From Williamsia deligens (GTDB taxonomy: Bacteria > Actinomycetota > Actinomycetes > Mycobacteriales > Mycobacteriaceae): 64,000 nt of DNA. Numbering within the stretch: position 1 is the first letter of the stretch; each line of letters begins with the position of its first letter. The stretch lies in NCBI RefSeq assembly GCF_024171765.1, contig NZ_JAMTCI010000001.1, positions 744,001-808,000 on the forward strand, written 5' to 3'. The notes below the pieces were generated by a model that was not told where the DNA came from, made no database searches, and saw only the letters and a list, made by a program, of their open reading frames with translations. The position numbers were made by a program, and so were the translations under genes. Positions 38,480 through 46,519 of this stretch are shown one piece after another.

Positions 38480-39919
38480 ATGGTTCCCCCCGGCCCGCGC
38501 TCCCGCACCGAGCCTGCGCCCACCCCAGCTCCCGCGGCAGCGGTCGATCCGGTCGAACCGGACGAAACACCCACCGAGCCGCCCGCGGCGACACGTCCCG
38601 CGAAGGACCGGCACCTCCACCAGATCGATCTCGTCCGGATCGTCACGTTCGCCGCCGTGATCCTCGACCACGTCATGTTGGGCCCCGCCGCGCCCCAGGG
38701 ATCGTCGACGGTCGGTGGCGTCGGGGTCATTCTGCGCTACACGCGGTACTCGTTCTTCGCGCTGACCGGTTTCGTCCTGACCTACCAGTACCGGCACCGC
38801 GAGCTGGAGGTCGTGCCGTTCTGGCGCCGCCGCTTCAAGCTGATCGGCCTGCCCTTCGTGGTGTGGAGTCTCTTCTACTGGCTCTACGGGCACTACACCA
38901 CCGGCGGCGTCGCGAACATCGTCGACACCGTCCGCTCCGCCCACGCCGCCGCACTCGCCGCGAAGAGCCTCGCCTACGACCTGATCACCGGCACGGCCTG
39001 GTACCACCTGTACTTCCTGTCGGTGAGCATGCAGATCTACCTGGTGTTCCCGGCCGCCCTGTGGGTGCTGCGCCGCACGTGGGGCAAGCACCGCTACCTG
39101 CTCGCCGCCAGCTTCGCCTTCCACGCGGTGCTGCTGTACCTGATGGTCCGTCCGCAGCACGGGATCTTCACCCACGGCGTCGTCGGGCTCGTGTGGCGTC
39201 ACCTCGAGGTGACGATCTTCCCGTACCAGTTCTTCATCCTGTCCGGCGCGATCGCGGCCATGCACTTCGAGGCCTTCCAGGCGTTCGCGCGACGCCGGCG
39301 GATGCAGGTGTTCGCGGTCGGCGCGGCCGTCGTCGCCGGGACCCTCGGCTACTTCCTGTACCTGGTGCACCACGGCGAGCCGATGTTCCGGGCCACGAAC
39401 GTCTTCATGCTGCACAACACGTTCGCTTACGTCGCGATCATCGCGATGCTCTACTGCGTCGGCACGCTGTGGCAGGAACGCCGCACCCCGGGCTCGGTGC
39501 CCGCCCGGTTCCTGACCACCGCCGCAGACCGGTCCTTCGGGATCTATCTCGCCCACGCGCTCGCTCTGGACGTGGTGCAGTCGACCCTCGTCCGCGACCT
39601 CCACACGAACTCGGCGGTCCTGATCATCGTCGACTACCTCGCGACGGTGGCCGTGACCATCGTGATCGTCGAGGCGCTGCGACGGTCGCCGCTGAGCCTG
39701 GTGACCACCGGCCGCAGCATGATCGACCCCGGCAGGCAGGACCTCATCCGATCGGCCCTGGTGGGCCTGGCGGCCGCGATCGTCGGCGTGACACTGCGGT
39801 ACACCGCGTCGCCGCTCACGGGCACAGCGCTCCTGGGAGCCGGTGCGCTGATGCTGCTCTCGGCCGCCTGGGTCACGTGGCGCCGACACGCGACACGCCC
39901 ACCCGCTCCCGTCGGCTGA
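38480..39919 (+). CDS. Acyltransferase-3 family integral membrane protein
   Basis: A 479-residue protein with a 45-residue Pro/Ala/Glu-rich N-terminal tail and about ten membrane spans. The family signature is RHLHQIDLVRIVTFAAVILDH (read as HQIDLVRIV...DHV), with the catalytic-type His in the first span, and the GIYLAHAL motif late in the chain (SFGIYLAHALALDVVQ). Members add acetyl or other acyl groups to sugars or lipids at the cell surface. In mycolic-acid bacteria, one such enzyme acetylates trehalose mycolates (TmaT), but I cannot tell if this is the orthologue. The gene is monocistronic. Confidence 0.82.
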   Translation: MVPPGPRSRTEPAPTPAPAAAVDPVEPDETPTEPPAATRPAKDRHLHQIDLVRIVTFAAVILDHVMLGPAAPQGSSTVGGVGVILRYTRYSFFALTGFVLTYQYRHRELEVVPFWRRRFKLIGLPFVVWSLFYWLYGHYTTGGVANIVDTVRSAHAAALAAKSLAYDLITGTAWYHLYFLSVSMQIYLVFPAALWVLRRTWGKHRYLLAASFAFHAVLLYLMVRPQHGIFTHGVVGLVWRHLEVTIFPYQFFILSGAIAAMHFEAFQAFARRRRMQVFAVGAAVVAGTLGYFLYLVHHGEPMFRATNVFMLHNTFAYVAIIAMLYCVGTLWQERRTPGSVPARFLTTAADRSFGIYLAHALALDVVQSTLVRDLHTNSAVLIIVDYLATVAVTIVIVEALRRSPLSLVTTGRSMIDPGRQDLIRSALVGLAAAIVGVTLRYTASPLTGTALLGAGALMLLSAAWVTWRRHATRPPAPVG

Positions 39920-39958
39920 GCTCGAGAGTCGGCCGGGCGCGAGGAGTCGGCCGGGCGC

Positions 39959-40912
39959 TCAGCTCGGGACGGACGCGGGCACGACGCCGGCGGTCCTGAT
40001 GGCGTCGATCGTCAGCGCGGCCATCGCTTCGCGACCCGCGGCGTTCGGGTGATAGGGCGCAGGCGGGACGAACCCGGACACCCAGGGGTCCGACGAGCAG
40101 ACCGTGTGGCCGGCGGCCTGCGCCGCGGCGTCGACCAGGATCGCCCCGGAACGATCGGCGGCCGCGCGCGTCGCGGCGGTCAGGCGATCGAAGGTGGCGA
40201 CGGTCTCGGCTGCCTGGGCCGGGGTCAGCGGGACGTCCGCGCACAGCGTCGCAGAGGGGTCGAGCACAGAGGGGTCGAGCACGGGGATGTAGTCGACGAT
40301 CATCACCACCGCCCGCGGTGCGCGAGCCCGCACCGCGTCGACGACGGCCACCATCGCGGCCTCCAGCGCCGCGTACTCGCCGTCGGAGGACACCGACGAC
40401 GGCCGCTCGGGATGACAGTGCCGCAACCGATGTGCCTGTCGCGCCGGCGCGTTCGCGCAACTGAGGTCGGTGAGACGCGGGATGTAGTGGACGTCGTTGC
40501 CGCCGGTGGTGACGGTGACGAGGTCGGTGTCGGCGGTCACCGCGTCTATCTGCGGGCGGGTGGCGCGTCCGGGTTGTGCGCGACGCAGGATGTCCGGGAT
40601 CGTCGAGCCCGAGCAGGTCACGTCGGTCAGGTCCATCGACTCCGCGGCGGCGACCCGGTGCGGGTAGTCGTCGCCACCGCGCAGGCACCGGCGGTCGACG
40701 ATGTCGGAGGAGTCCGGCCCGGCTGCGTAAGAACTCCCGAGCGCGACGTAGTGCACGACGCGCTCGCCCACGGTCGCGCTGCTCGGCGTCGTCGGCTCGT
40801 CGTCGGTGGCAGGTGCGCCCCGCCACGGGATGCTGACGGCGACGACCACCGCCACCACGGCGACGACCGTCACCGCGACGGCTGATCGCCGTCGTCCACG
40901 CCTGATCCTCAC
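39959..40912 (-). CDS. Secreted or membrane-anchored SGNH hydrolase
   Basis: A 317-residue protein with a basic N terminus and one hydrophobic segment at residues 11-28, then an SGNH/GDSL esterase domain. Block I is VALGSSYAAGP (Ser61 as nucleophile in place of the GDS serine), block III is VTTGGNDVHYI, and block V is PYHPNAAG with the catalytic His. Four to six cysteines suggest disulfides in the exported domain. The start is a GTG overlapping the HxlR gene stop (GTGA), so the two are co-translated. This pairing with a redox-type regulator may be chance. Confidence 0.83.
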   Translation of the reverse strand: MRIRRGRRRSAVAVTVVAVVAVVVAVSIPWRGAPATDDEPTTPSSATVGERVVHYVALGSSYAAGPDSSDIVDRRCLRGGDDYPHRVAAAESMDLTDVTCSGSTIPDILRRAQPGRATRPQIDAVTADTDLVTVTTGGNDVHYIPRLTDLSCANAPARQAHRLRHCHPERPSSVSSDGEYAALEAAMVAVVDAVRARAPRAVVMIVDYIPVLDPSVLDPSATLCADVPLTPAQAAETVATFDRLTAATRAAADRSGAILVDAAAQAAGHTVCSSDPWVSGFVPPAPYHPNAAGREAMAALTIDAIRTAGVVPASVPS

Positions 40913-41364
40913 CGCGCGGACGGACCTCCGACGGCGACGTCCTGGGGCGCGTGCGCGTCGTCGTACTCGGCACGCGCCTCGACCACGTCGCCCACCGAGG
41001 ACTGCACGGTCTCGACGAGGGCGGTCACCGGTCCGGCGACGCGGCGGCCCAGCTCGGTGAGCGAGTACTCGACGCGCGGCGGGATGGTCTGCAGCACGGC
41101 GCGCGAGACGAACCCGTCGCGCTCGAGTGACTGCAGGGTCTGGGAGAGCATCCGCTCGCTGACACCGTCGACGCGACGGCGCAGCGCGTTGAACCGGAAG
41201 TCACCCTCGGCCAGCGCCGCGATCGCCAACACCGCCCACCGGGTCGTGAGGCCCTGCAGGATGTCGCGCGAGTTGCAGTTGCGCGCGAAGACATCAGCCT
41301 CGAGGGAGGGATCGATGTCGTCGGTGTGCACGCGGAGATCATAGCGGACCAGGTGGGCACGCAT
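40909..41364 (-). CDS. qorR: HxlR/DUF24 regulator, QorR-like
   Basis: A 151-residue winged-helix HxlR regulator. A single Cys30 (FARNCNSRDILQG) stands at the place of the redox-sensing cysteine of QorR and YodB. The domain follows as RWAVLAIAALAEGDFRFNAL, RRRVDGVSERMLSQTLQSL and ERDGFVSRAV. It is divergent from a Qor2/QorB-type quinone reductase, the same arrangement as QorR-Qor2 in Corynebacterium glutamicum, where quinone or diamide oxidises the regulator and induces the reductase. The operator candidate at 41377 lies between them. Orthology is inferred from layout and cysteine. Confidence 0.8.
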   Translation of the reverse strand: MRAHLVRYDLRVHTDDIDPSLEADVFARNCNSRDILQGLTTRWAVLAIAALAEGDFRFNALRRRVDGVSERMLSQTLQSLERDGFVSRAVLQTIPPRVEYSLTELGRRVAGPVTALVETVQSSVGDVVEARAEYDDAHAPQDVAVGGPSAR

Positions 41365-41376
41365 GCTCAGCCGCTT

Positions 41377-41398
41377 GCACTGTCTTATTTGTTAGTGC
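41377..41398. promoter_or_regulatory. Operator candidate for the HxlR/QorR-like protein
   Basis: GCACT and AGTGC arms are separated by 12 AT-rich bases, 12 bp upstream of the regulator start and 50 bp upstream of the quinone reductase. Confidence 0.55.
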
Positions 41399-41448
41399 TA
41401 TCTCTTGTGTCATCGCAGACGCGATCGAGACCGGACGAAGGAGACACG

Positions 41449-42297
41449 GTGACCACCTACGCAGTGACAGGCGCAACAGGACAACTCGGATCGGCGGCGG
41501 TGGATGCGCTCCTCGCCCGGCATGTCGCACCCGCCGACGTCGTCGCGATCGTGCGTGACCCGGCGAAAGCGGGCTCGCTGCGCGACCGCGGGGTCGAGGT
41601 TCGCGTCGCCGACTACGCCGACGGTGCGGCCGTCCGCGCGGCCCTCGAGGGCGTCGACCGGCTGCTGCTCGTGTCGGGGTCCGAGGTCGGCAGCCGCGTC
41701 CCGCAGCACTCGACCGTGATCGACGCCGCGCGCGACGCGGGCGTCGCCCTGATCGCGTACACGAGCATCCTCCGCGGCGCCGACAGCGGACTGGCCCTCG
41801 CCGGCGAACACGCCGAGACCGAGAAGCTCCTCGCCGCGTCCGGGATCGACGTCATCCTGCTGCGCAACGGGTGGTACTCGGAGAACTACGTCGCCGCGCT
41901 GGCGCCGACCCTGGACGGCGGCGTGCTCTACGGCGCCGCCGGCGAGGGGCGCGTCGCCCCCGCCGCGCGGGCCGACTTCGCGGCCGCCGCGGCTGCGGCA
42001 CTCGTCGACGGGACCCCGCGGGTGTACGAACTCGCCGGCGCGGAGAGCCTCTCCTACGGCGACATCGCCGAGGTTCTCGCCGAGGTGTCGGGGAAGCCGG
42101 TCCGCTATCAGGACCTGCCGCAGGCGGACTACGCCGCGGCGCTCGCGCAGAACGGCGTGCCCGCCCCGATGAACGAGGTGCTGGCCGACTCCGACGCCGG
42201 GATCGCCCGCGGTGAACTCGACGGCGACGCCGGCGACCTCGCCGGGCTCGTCGGCGACCTCACCCCGTTCCGCGACGTCGTCCGCGCGGCGCTCTGA
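41449..42297 (+). CDS. qor2: Qor2/QorB-like NmrA-type NAD(P)H:quinone oxidoreductase
   Basis: A 282-residue atypical short-chain dehydrogenase of the NmrA/QorB group. NAD(P)-binding VTGATGQLGSAAVD is at residues 6-19, and the LRNGWYSENY segment near 143 is typical of QorB. It reduces quinones with NADPH, protecting from quinone stress. The start is a GTG at 41449 with GAAGGAG six bases upstream; longer starts have no site. It ends 4 bp before a converging TetR gene. Confidence 0.88.
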   Translation: MTTYAVTGATGQLGSAAVDALLARHVAPADVVAIVRDPAKAGSLRDRGVEVRVADYADGAAVRAALEGVDRLLLVSGSEVGSRVPQHSTVIDAARDAGVALIAYTSILRGADSGLALAGEHAETEKLLAASGIDVILLRNGWYSENYVAALAPTLDGGVLYGAAGEGRVAPAARADFAAAAAAALVDGTPRVYELAGAESLSYGDIAEVLAEVSGKPVRYQDLPQADYAAALAQNGVPAPMNEVLADSDAGIARGELDGDAGDLAGLVGDLTPFRDVVRAAL

Positions 42298-42301
42298 CGC
42301 C

Positions 42302-42919
42302 TCACCCGGCCGCGAACGAGTCGATGAGCCGGTCGAGGACGACCAGCATCTCGGCCCGGGCGCGGTCGGGGTCGTCGGCGGCGGCGACGTAGAGCGCGGC
42401 CTCGTCGATCGCGGCGATCGCGATGTGGGCGAGAGGTCGCGTCGGCTGCTCGGCGATGGCGCCGACCTGCACCGCGGTCTGCAGCATGCCGCCGACGAGA
42501 GCCATCCCGAAGTGCTCGCCCCGTGCCCGCCAGTCCTTCCACCCCATCACCGACGGCGCCTCGACGAGCACGATCGTCTGCGCCACCGGGTCGACGAACG
42601 CCTCGAGGAACACCCGGGCGCCCAGCCGCATCGCGGCGAGCGGGTCGGCCTCCCCCGCCTCGACGACGCGCTCGGCGATGGTCTGCGTGATCTCGCCCTC
42701 GACCTCGTCGAAGACCGCGACGAACAGACCCTTCTTGTCACCGAAGTGGTGGTAGAGCGCCCCGCGGGTGACGCCCGCGGCGTCGACGATCGCCTGCGTC
42801 GCGACGTCGGCGAAGGGGGCCGCGCCGAACAGGGGGCGTGCGGCCGCCATCAGCGCGCTGCGCGTGGCCGCGTTCCGCTCGGACTGGGTGCGGCGTCTCG
42901 GCCGACCGTTGACTTCCAT
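42302..42919 (-). CDS. TetR-family regulator
   Basis: A 205-residue TetR protein with HTH ATQAIVDAAGVTRGALYHHF and a C-terminal domain of the kind found with AcrR-like members (FLEAFVDPVAQTIVLVEAPSVMGWKDWRARG). Start ATG 42919 is chosen because the conserved arginine-rich N terminus begins there. It is divergent from the alpha/beta hydrolase gene, with a TACAA-N5-TTGTA repeat between; it is a likely repressor of that gene. Confidence 0.85.
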   Translation of the reverse strand: MEVNGRPRRRTQSERNAATRSALMAAARPLFGAAPFADVATQAIVDAAGVTRGALYHHFGDKKGLFVAVFDEVEGEITQTIAERVVEAGEADPLAAMRLGARVFLEAFVDPVAQTIVLVEAPSVMGWKDWRARGEHFGMALVGGMLQTAVQVGAIAEQPTRPLAHIAIAAIDEAALYVAAADDPDRARAEMLVVLDRLIDSFAAG

Positions 42920-42940
42920 ACCGGCTGTATGTAACTTTCG

Positions 42941-42955
42941 TACAAGCTGTTTGTA
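42941..42955. promoter_or_regulatory. TACAA-N5-TTGTA operator candidate
   Basis: A 15-bp inverted repeat lies 21 bp upstream of the TetR start and 31 bp upstream of the hydrolase start. A second GTATGTAAC/GTAC-like stretch next to it suggests a tandem site. Confidence 0.5.
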
Positions 42956-42986
42956 AGTGACTTCCGACGACGAGAGCGTAGTCGAC

Positions 42987-43868
42987 ATGGCCGATCACCC
43001 CGCCCCCTCCACGCAGGCGCAGTTCGCCTCGGCCATCGGCCCGATCCCGTACAGCGTCGTCGGCCCCGACGACACCGATGCGCCGACTGCGGTGTTCGTG
43101 CACGGCGTCCTCGCCGACCACCGGTTGTGGTCGGGTGTGGCGGACCGGCTCGCCGCGCGCGGGGTCCGCAGCGTCTTCCCGACGCTGCCCCTCGGCGCCC
43201 ACCCCGTCCCGATGTCGGCCGACGTCGCGCTGACGCCCGCGAGTGTCGCTGCAGCGATCGCCGGTCTCGTCGACCATCTCGACCTGCGGGCGATCACCCT
43301 CGTCGGGAACGACACCGGCGGCGCCCTCTGCCAGTTCCTGCTCGCCGCACAGCCGGACCGCGTCGGCCGCGTCGTGTTCACCAACTGCGACGCGTTCGAC
43401 GTCTTCCCGCCGCAGCCGTTCCGACAGGTGTTCGCACTCCTGCGGCGTCCGTCGATCCTGCGCGCGATGATCCCGACGATGCGCCTGACCGCGCTGCGCC
43501 ACAGCCCGCTCGGCTACGGGCTGCTGGCCCATGCACCCGACACCGACCTGACCCGATCGTGGATCGACCCGCTGCTCACCGACGCCGCGATCCGTCAGGA
43601 CCTCGTGCGCTTCCTGCGCGCGATCCGTCCCGCCGACCTCGACACGATCACCCACTCGCTGGCCGGCTTCGACAAGCCCGTCTCGCTGGTGTGGGGATCC
43701 GACGACCGCTGTTTCACACCCGAGCTGGGGCGCCGTCTCGCCGACGTCTTCGCTGACGCGGAGTTCACGCCCGTCCCGGGTGCCCGCACCTTCGTGCCGC
43801 TCGACGTCCCCGACGCCGTCGCCGATGCGGTCGTCGCCATCGCCGCCCGCAGCGACGCCCGGCCCTGA
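42987..43868 (+). CDS. Alpha/beta-hydrolase-fold protein with Asp nucleophile
   Basis: A 293-residue alpha/beta-hydrolase-fold protein. The nucleophile elbow reads VGNDTGG (Asp109), as in haloalkane dehalogenases and epoxide hydrolases, after FVHGVLADHRLW (oxyanion region). The place that normally has the catalytic His near the C terminus reads PGARTFVPLDVPDAV, with no His. So it may not be a standard hydrolase; homologues in mycobacteria, as I recall them, share this ARTFVPLD stretch. The ATG at 42987 is chosen, though its ribosome-binding site is weak; a GTG at 42957 is possible. Control by the divergent TetR gene is likely. Confidence 0.75.
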   Translation: MADHPAPSTQAQFASAIGPIPYSVVGPDDTDAPTAVFVHGVLADHRLWSGVADRLAARGVRSVFPTLPLGAHPVPMSADVALTPASVAAAIAGLVDHLDLRAITLVGNDTGGALCQFLLAAQPDRVGRVVFTNCDAFDVFPPQPFRQVFALLRRPSILRAMIPTMRLTALRHSPLGYGLLAHAPDTDLTRSWIDPLLTDAAIRQDLVRFLRAIRPADLDTITHSLAGFDKPVSLVWGSDDRCFTPELGRRLADVFADAEFTPVPGARTFVPLDVPDAVADAVVAIAARSDARP

Positions 43869-43946
43869 TCCGCTCCTCGATCCGCAGGACATCGACGCCG
43901 TCGTCGTCGTACATTTGTCCACACGGGGGACGACGGAAGGAGCACC

Positions 43947-44144
43947 ATGCGGACGACACGACGGGCGGCAGCAGTTCTCGGAGCGGCTGCGATCGCGATG
44001 ACGGTGGCGGGCGCCGGGCCGGCGGGCGCCGCGGAGCTGACCCCGACACCGGCTGCGAGCCAGGGCTTCACCTTCTACCTGCCCCTGGGCTGCACCGGCG
44101 GTCTGGGGTGCCTGCCGGTGACCATCGCCTTCCCGGGGAGCTGA
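43947..44144 (+). CDS. Small secreted protein, 65 aa
   Basis: The N-terminal MRTTRRAAAVLGAAAIAMTV, then AGAGPAGAAE, is a classic Sec signal peptide with predicted cleavage after AGA (about residue 28). The mature peptide is only about 36 residues and has two cysteines (GCTGGLGCLP) that may form a disulfide. GGAAGGAG lies 5 bases before the ATG, so the gene is well supported. No family is recognised. It is flanked by the hydrolase gene and a converging TetR gene. Confidence 0.7.
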   Translation: MRTTRRAAAVLGAAAIAMTVAGAGPAGAAELTPTPAASQGFTFYLPLGCTGGLGCLPVTIAFPGS

Positions 44145-44168
44145 CGGGACCGGCCAACCCTCGCGCTG

Positions 44169-44909
44169 TCACCGTTCACCGGCGTCACCTCGGACCACTC
44201 GCTCGAGGAGATCGAGCTCCCCACGGATGCGGCCGATCACCTGCGCAGGGCCCGACATGCCGTCCTCGGCGTAGGACACGTCGGTCACCGAACGGACAGC
44301 CATGTCCGCCAGCGCCCGCGCCACCGACCGATCGGTGTCCACGCTGTCGGCCCGGTGCCACCACGCGATCCAGTTGAGCATCCCCACGATGCCCAGCGCA
44401 TGGGTCCGGGAGTCGCCCCGGACGAACTGGCCGGACTCCATCCCCGCCTCGATGACGGTGATGAGTTCCTTCAAGACCTGCCGTCGGCTCGTCCGGTAGG
44501 TCTCGGCGAGGTGTTCGGGGAGTTCGGCTTCCGAGCGGATGAGCAGACGAAAGCGTTCCTGGGTGCGGATCTGGTGTTCGGCGAGGCTTGTCGCCATCGT
44601 CCGGAGCTTGGACGCCGGATCCAGGTCGCCGGCATTGATGTCGTGCAGAGCTGCGGCCGGTTCCTCGACGATCTCACTCACCAGGCGGGCGAACAGGGCG
44701 TCCTTGTTCGCGACGTAGTGGTACAGCGCAGGACGTGTGAGGCCAGTCGCGTCCGCGATGTCCTGCAACGTCGTCCTGGCCAGACCACGCTCGGCGAACA
44801 GCCGAGTGGCCTGCTCCATGATCTCCCGCTCGACCAGTTCGCGCCGAGCCCCGCCACGCGTACCGCGATCGCCCTCGCGACTGTTCCCCTCACCTACCCC
44901 ATTCGCCAT
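44169..44909 (-). CDS. TetR-family regulator, last gene of the hyuAB operon
   Basis: A 246-residue TetR protein. A charged 22-residue head precedes the HTH (LQDIADATGLTRPALYHYVANKDALFARL). It starts 20 bp after the flavoprotein gene on the same strand and so is probably the autoregulator of the hyuA-hyuB-ligase-flavoprotein operon and of the divergent isomerase operon; its target would be the inverted CGATTATTyGACG motifs at 52736 and 52833. This link is inferred from position only. Confidence 0.85.
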   Translation of the reverse strand: MANGVGEGNSREGDRGTRGGARRELVEREIMEQATRLFAERGLARTTLQDIADATGLTRPALYHYVANKDALFARLVSEIVEEPAAALHDINAGDLDPASKLRTMATSLAEHQIRTQERFRLLIRSEAELPEHLAETYRTSRRQVLKELITVIEAGMESGQFVRGDSRTHALGIVGMLNWIAWWHRADSVDTDRSVARALADMAVRSVTDVSYAEDGMSGPAQVIGRIRGELDLLERVVRGDAGER

Positions 44910-44929
44910 CTGCGCAGGATAGAGGGCGG

Positions 44930-46510
44930 TCAGGCCGGTGCCGAGCGCACGGCTCGGGCCGTCAGCGACCGGTCATCCCGGACGGACATCGATACGAGAT
45001 CCGTCCGGTGGGCCACGACGCCGGCGACGAGGTCGTCCCGGTGGACCTCGGGGGCTTCCACGACCACGATCGCGTCGTTCTCCCGTCGCAACCGCTCTCC
45101 GAGGTCCAGGCGGGAGAGAACCGCGTCGCGATCGCTCGGACCGGTCACCCATACGACGGGAGCATGTGCGGTGGTGGCGACGACCCGGTCGGCGTCCATC
45201 GACCAGGCGGACCGCAGATCGGTGTCGACCACCGACGTCGTGGGGGCGTCGCGGAGGTCGTGTGTAGCGATGCGGTCTGCGAAGTGTCGACCGTGTCGGT
45301 CCAGGGGGCGAGCAAGTGTCCAACTGGCGATGTCGGTGGACGGGATGTCGCCGGGGGACACACCGGCGAACTCGGCGAGTCCCGTCCTCGCGACGTCGGG
45401 TGACGAGGACGCGAAGCGGTCCACGCTGACTTTCCCCGCCCGGGTCATGTAGGCGAGCATGAGCTGTGCTGGGTGCATGCCCGCGCGGCCCGGGAACGAA
45501 TCCCACCATGCCTCGCTGCGCCGCGCGATTGCCTGCAGGTGTTCCACCCCGGGCCGACGTCGGGACTCGTACTGCGCCAGGGCATCGGCCAGGGAGTCTG
45601 CGCGCTCGACGGCGGCGGTCAGGGCGATGGCGTCCTCCATCGCCAGCTTCGTACCGGACCCGATGGAGTAGTGCGCCGTGTGTGCTGCGTCGCCGAGGAG
45701 TACGACGTTGCCCCGGGACCACTGCGCGCACCGCACGGTCCGGAACCGGGTCCACCGGGTGCGGTTGCCGATCAGTCGATGGCCTGCGAGGCTGCCGCCG
45801 AAGGCGTCCGCGAGATAGTCCAGGGAGACCTGGTCGCTCTCGCCCGGGGGCGTCGACTCGGTCGACACATCGAACCCTGCTGCCCGCCAGGTCTGTTCGT
45901 CGGTCTCGACCAGGAACGTGCTGCGGTCATCCGCATAGGGGTACGCATGTGCGACGAACGTGCCGTGCTGCGTCGTCGCCGGCGTGAAGATCGCTGTGGG
46001 CAGCGCGAAGTCGGTGCCGCACCACAGGTACAACCCCTCGCCGACGGAGAATGTCGGCCTGAACGCTTCCGGGTCGGCGGTGCGTGTCGCACTGTTCACA
46101 CCGTCGGCGGCGACAATCAGATCGGCGTCGATCTCGTCGGCGGCGACGCGCGACCCGTAGACGAGTCGCACACCCGCGGCAGCGGCATGCCGGTGCAGGA
46201 TCGCGAGCAGCGTCGTACGCGCGATCGCGAGCAGGTTGCCGTGGGACAGTCGCGCCTCCCCGGCCGGGACCTGCATGGCCATGTCGTGCTGCCACGCCGT
46301 GGAGACGATGTCCTCGAACGACTGAGGATCGGCGGAATGCAGGTTCTGTTGAGTGCGCGAGGCGAGTCCGACGCCGAACCCGAACGTGTCCTCGGGAGCG
46401 ACCTGTTCGTAGAGGCTGACGTCGCAGTCGGGATGGCTGCGTTTGAGCAGCCGCGCCGCGTACAGGCCCCCGGGCCCACCGCCCAGGACGGCGATACGGT
46501 GAAGTCTCAT
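44930..46510 (-). CDS. FAD monooxygenase, like the flavoprotein part of salicylyl-CoA 5-hydroxylase
   Basis: A 526-residue PHBH-fold flavoprotein. The FAD site is AVLGGGPGGLYAARLLKRSH (residues about 7-26). LLGDAAHTAHYSIGSGTKLA near 275 is the sequence typical of salicylyl-CoA 5-hydroxylase and anthraniloyl-CoA monooxygenase, which hydroxylate aryl-CoA thioesters. Unlike the bifunctional versions, there is no old-yellow-enzyme C-terminal domain; instead there is about 120 residues of alpha/beta sequence that I cannot name. The gene lies 9 bp after the aryl ligase gene, suggesting an aryl-CoA substrate made by that ligase. Confidence 0.8.
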   Translation of the reverse strand: MRLHRIAVLGGGPGGLYAARLLKRSHPDCDVSLYEQVAPEDTFGFGVGLASRTQQNLHSADPQSFEDIVSTAWQHDMAMQVPAGEARLSHGNLLAIARTTLLAILHRHAAAAGVRLVYGSRVAADEIDADLIVAADGVNSATRTADPEAFRPTFSVGEGLYLWCGTDFALPTAIFTPATTQHGTFVAHAYPYADDRSTFLVETDEQTWRAAGFDVSTESTPPGESDQVSLDYLADAFGGSLAGHRLIGNRTRWTRFRTVRCAQWSRGNVVLLGDAAHTAHYSIGSGTKLAMEDAIALTAAVERADSLADALAQYESRRRPGVEHLQAIARRSEAWWDSFPGRAGMHPAQLMLAYMTRAGKVSVDRFASSSPDVARTGLAEFAGVSPGDIPSTDIASWTLARPLDRHGRHFADRIATHDLRDAPTTSVVDTDLRSAWSMDADRVVATTAHAPVVWVTGPSDRDAVLSRLDLGERLRRENDAIVVVEAPEVHRDDLVAGVVAHRTDLVSMSVRDDRSLTARAVRSAPA

Positions 46511-46519
46511 CTGTGTTCC

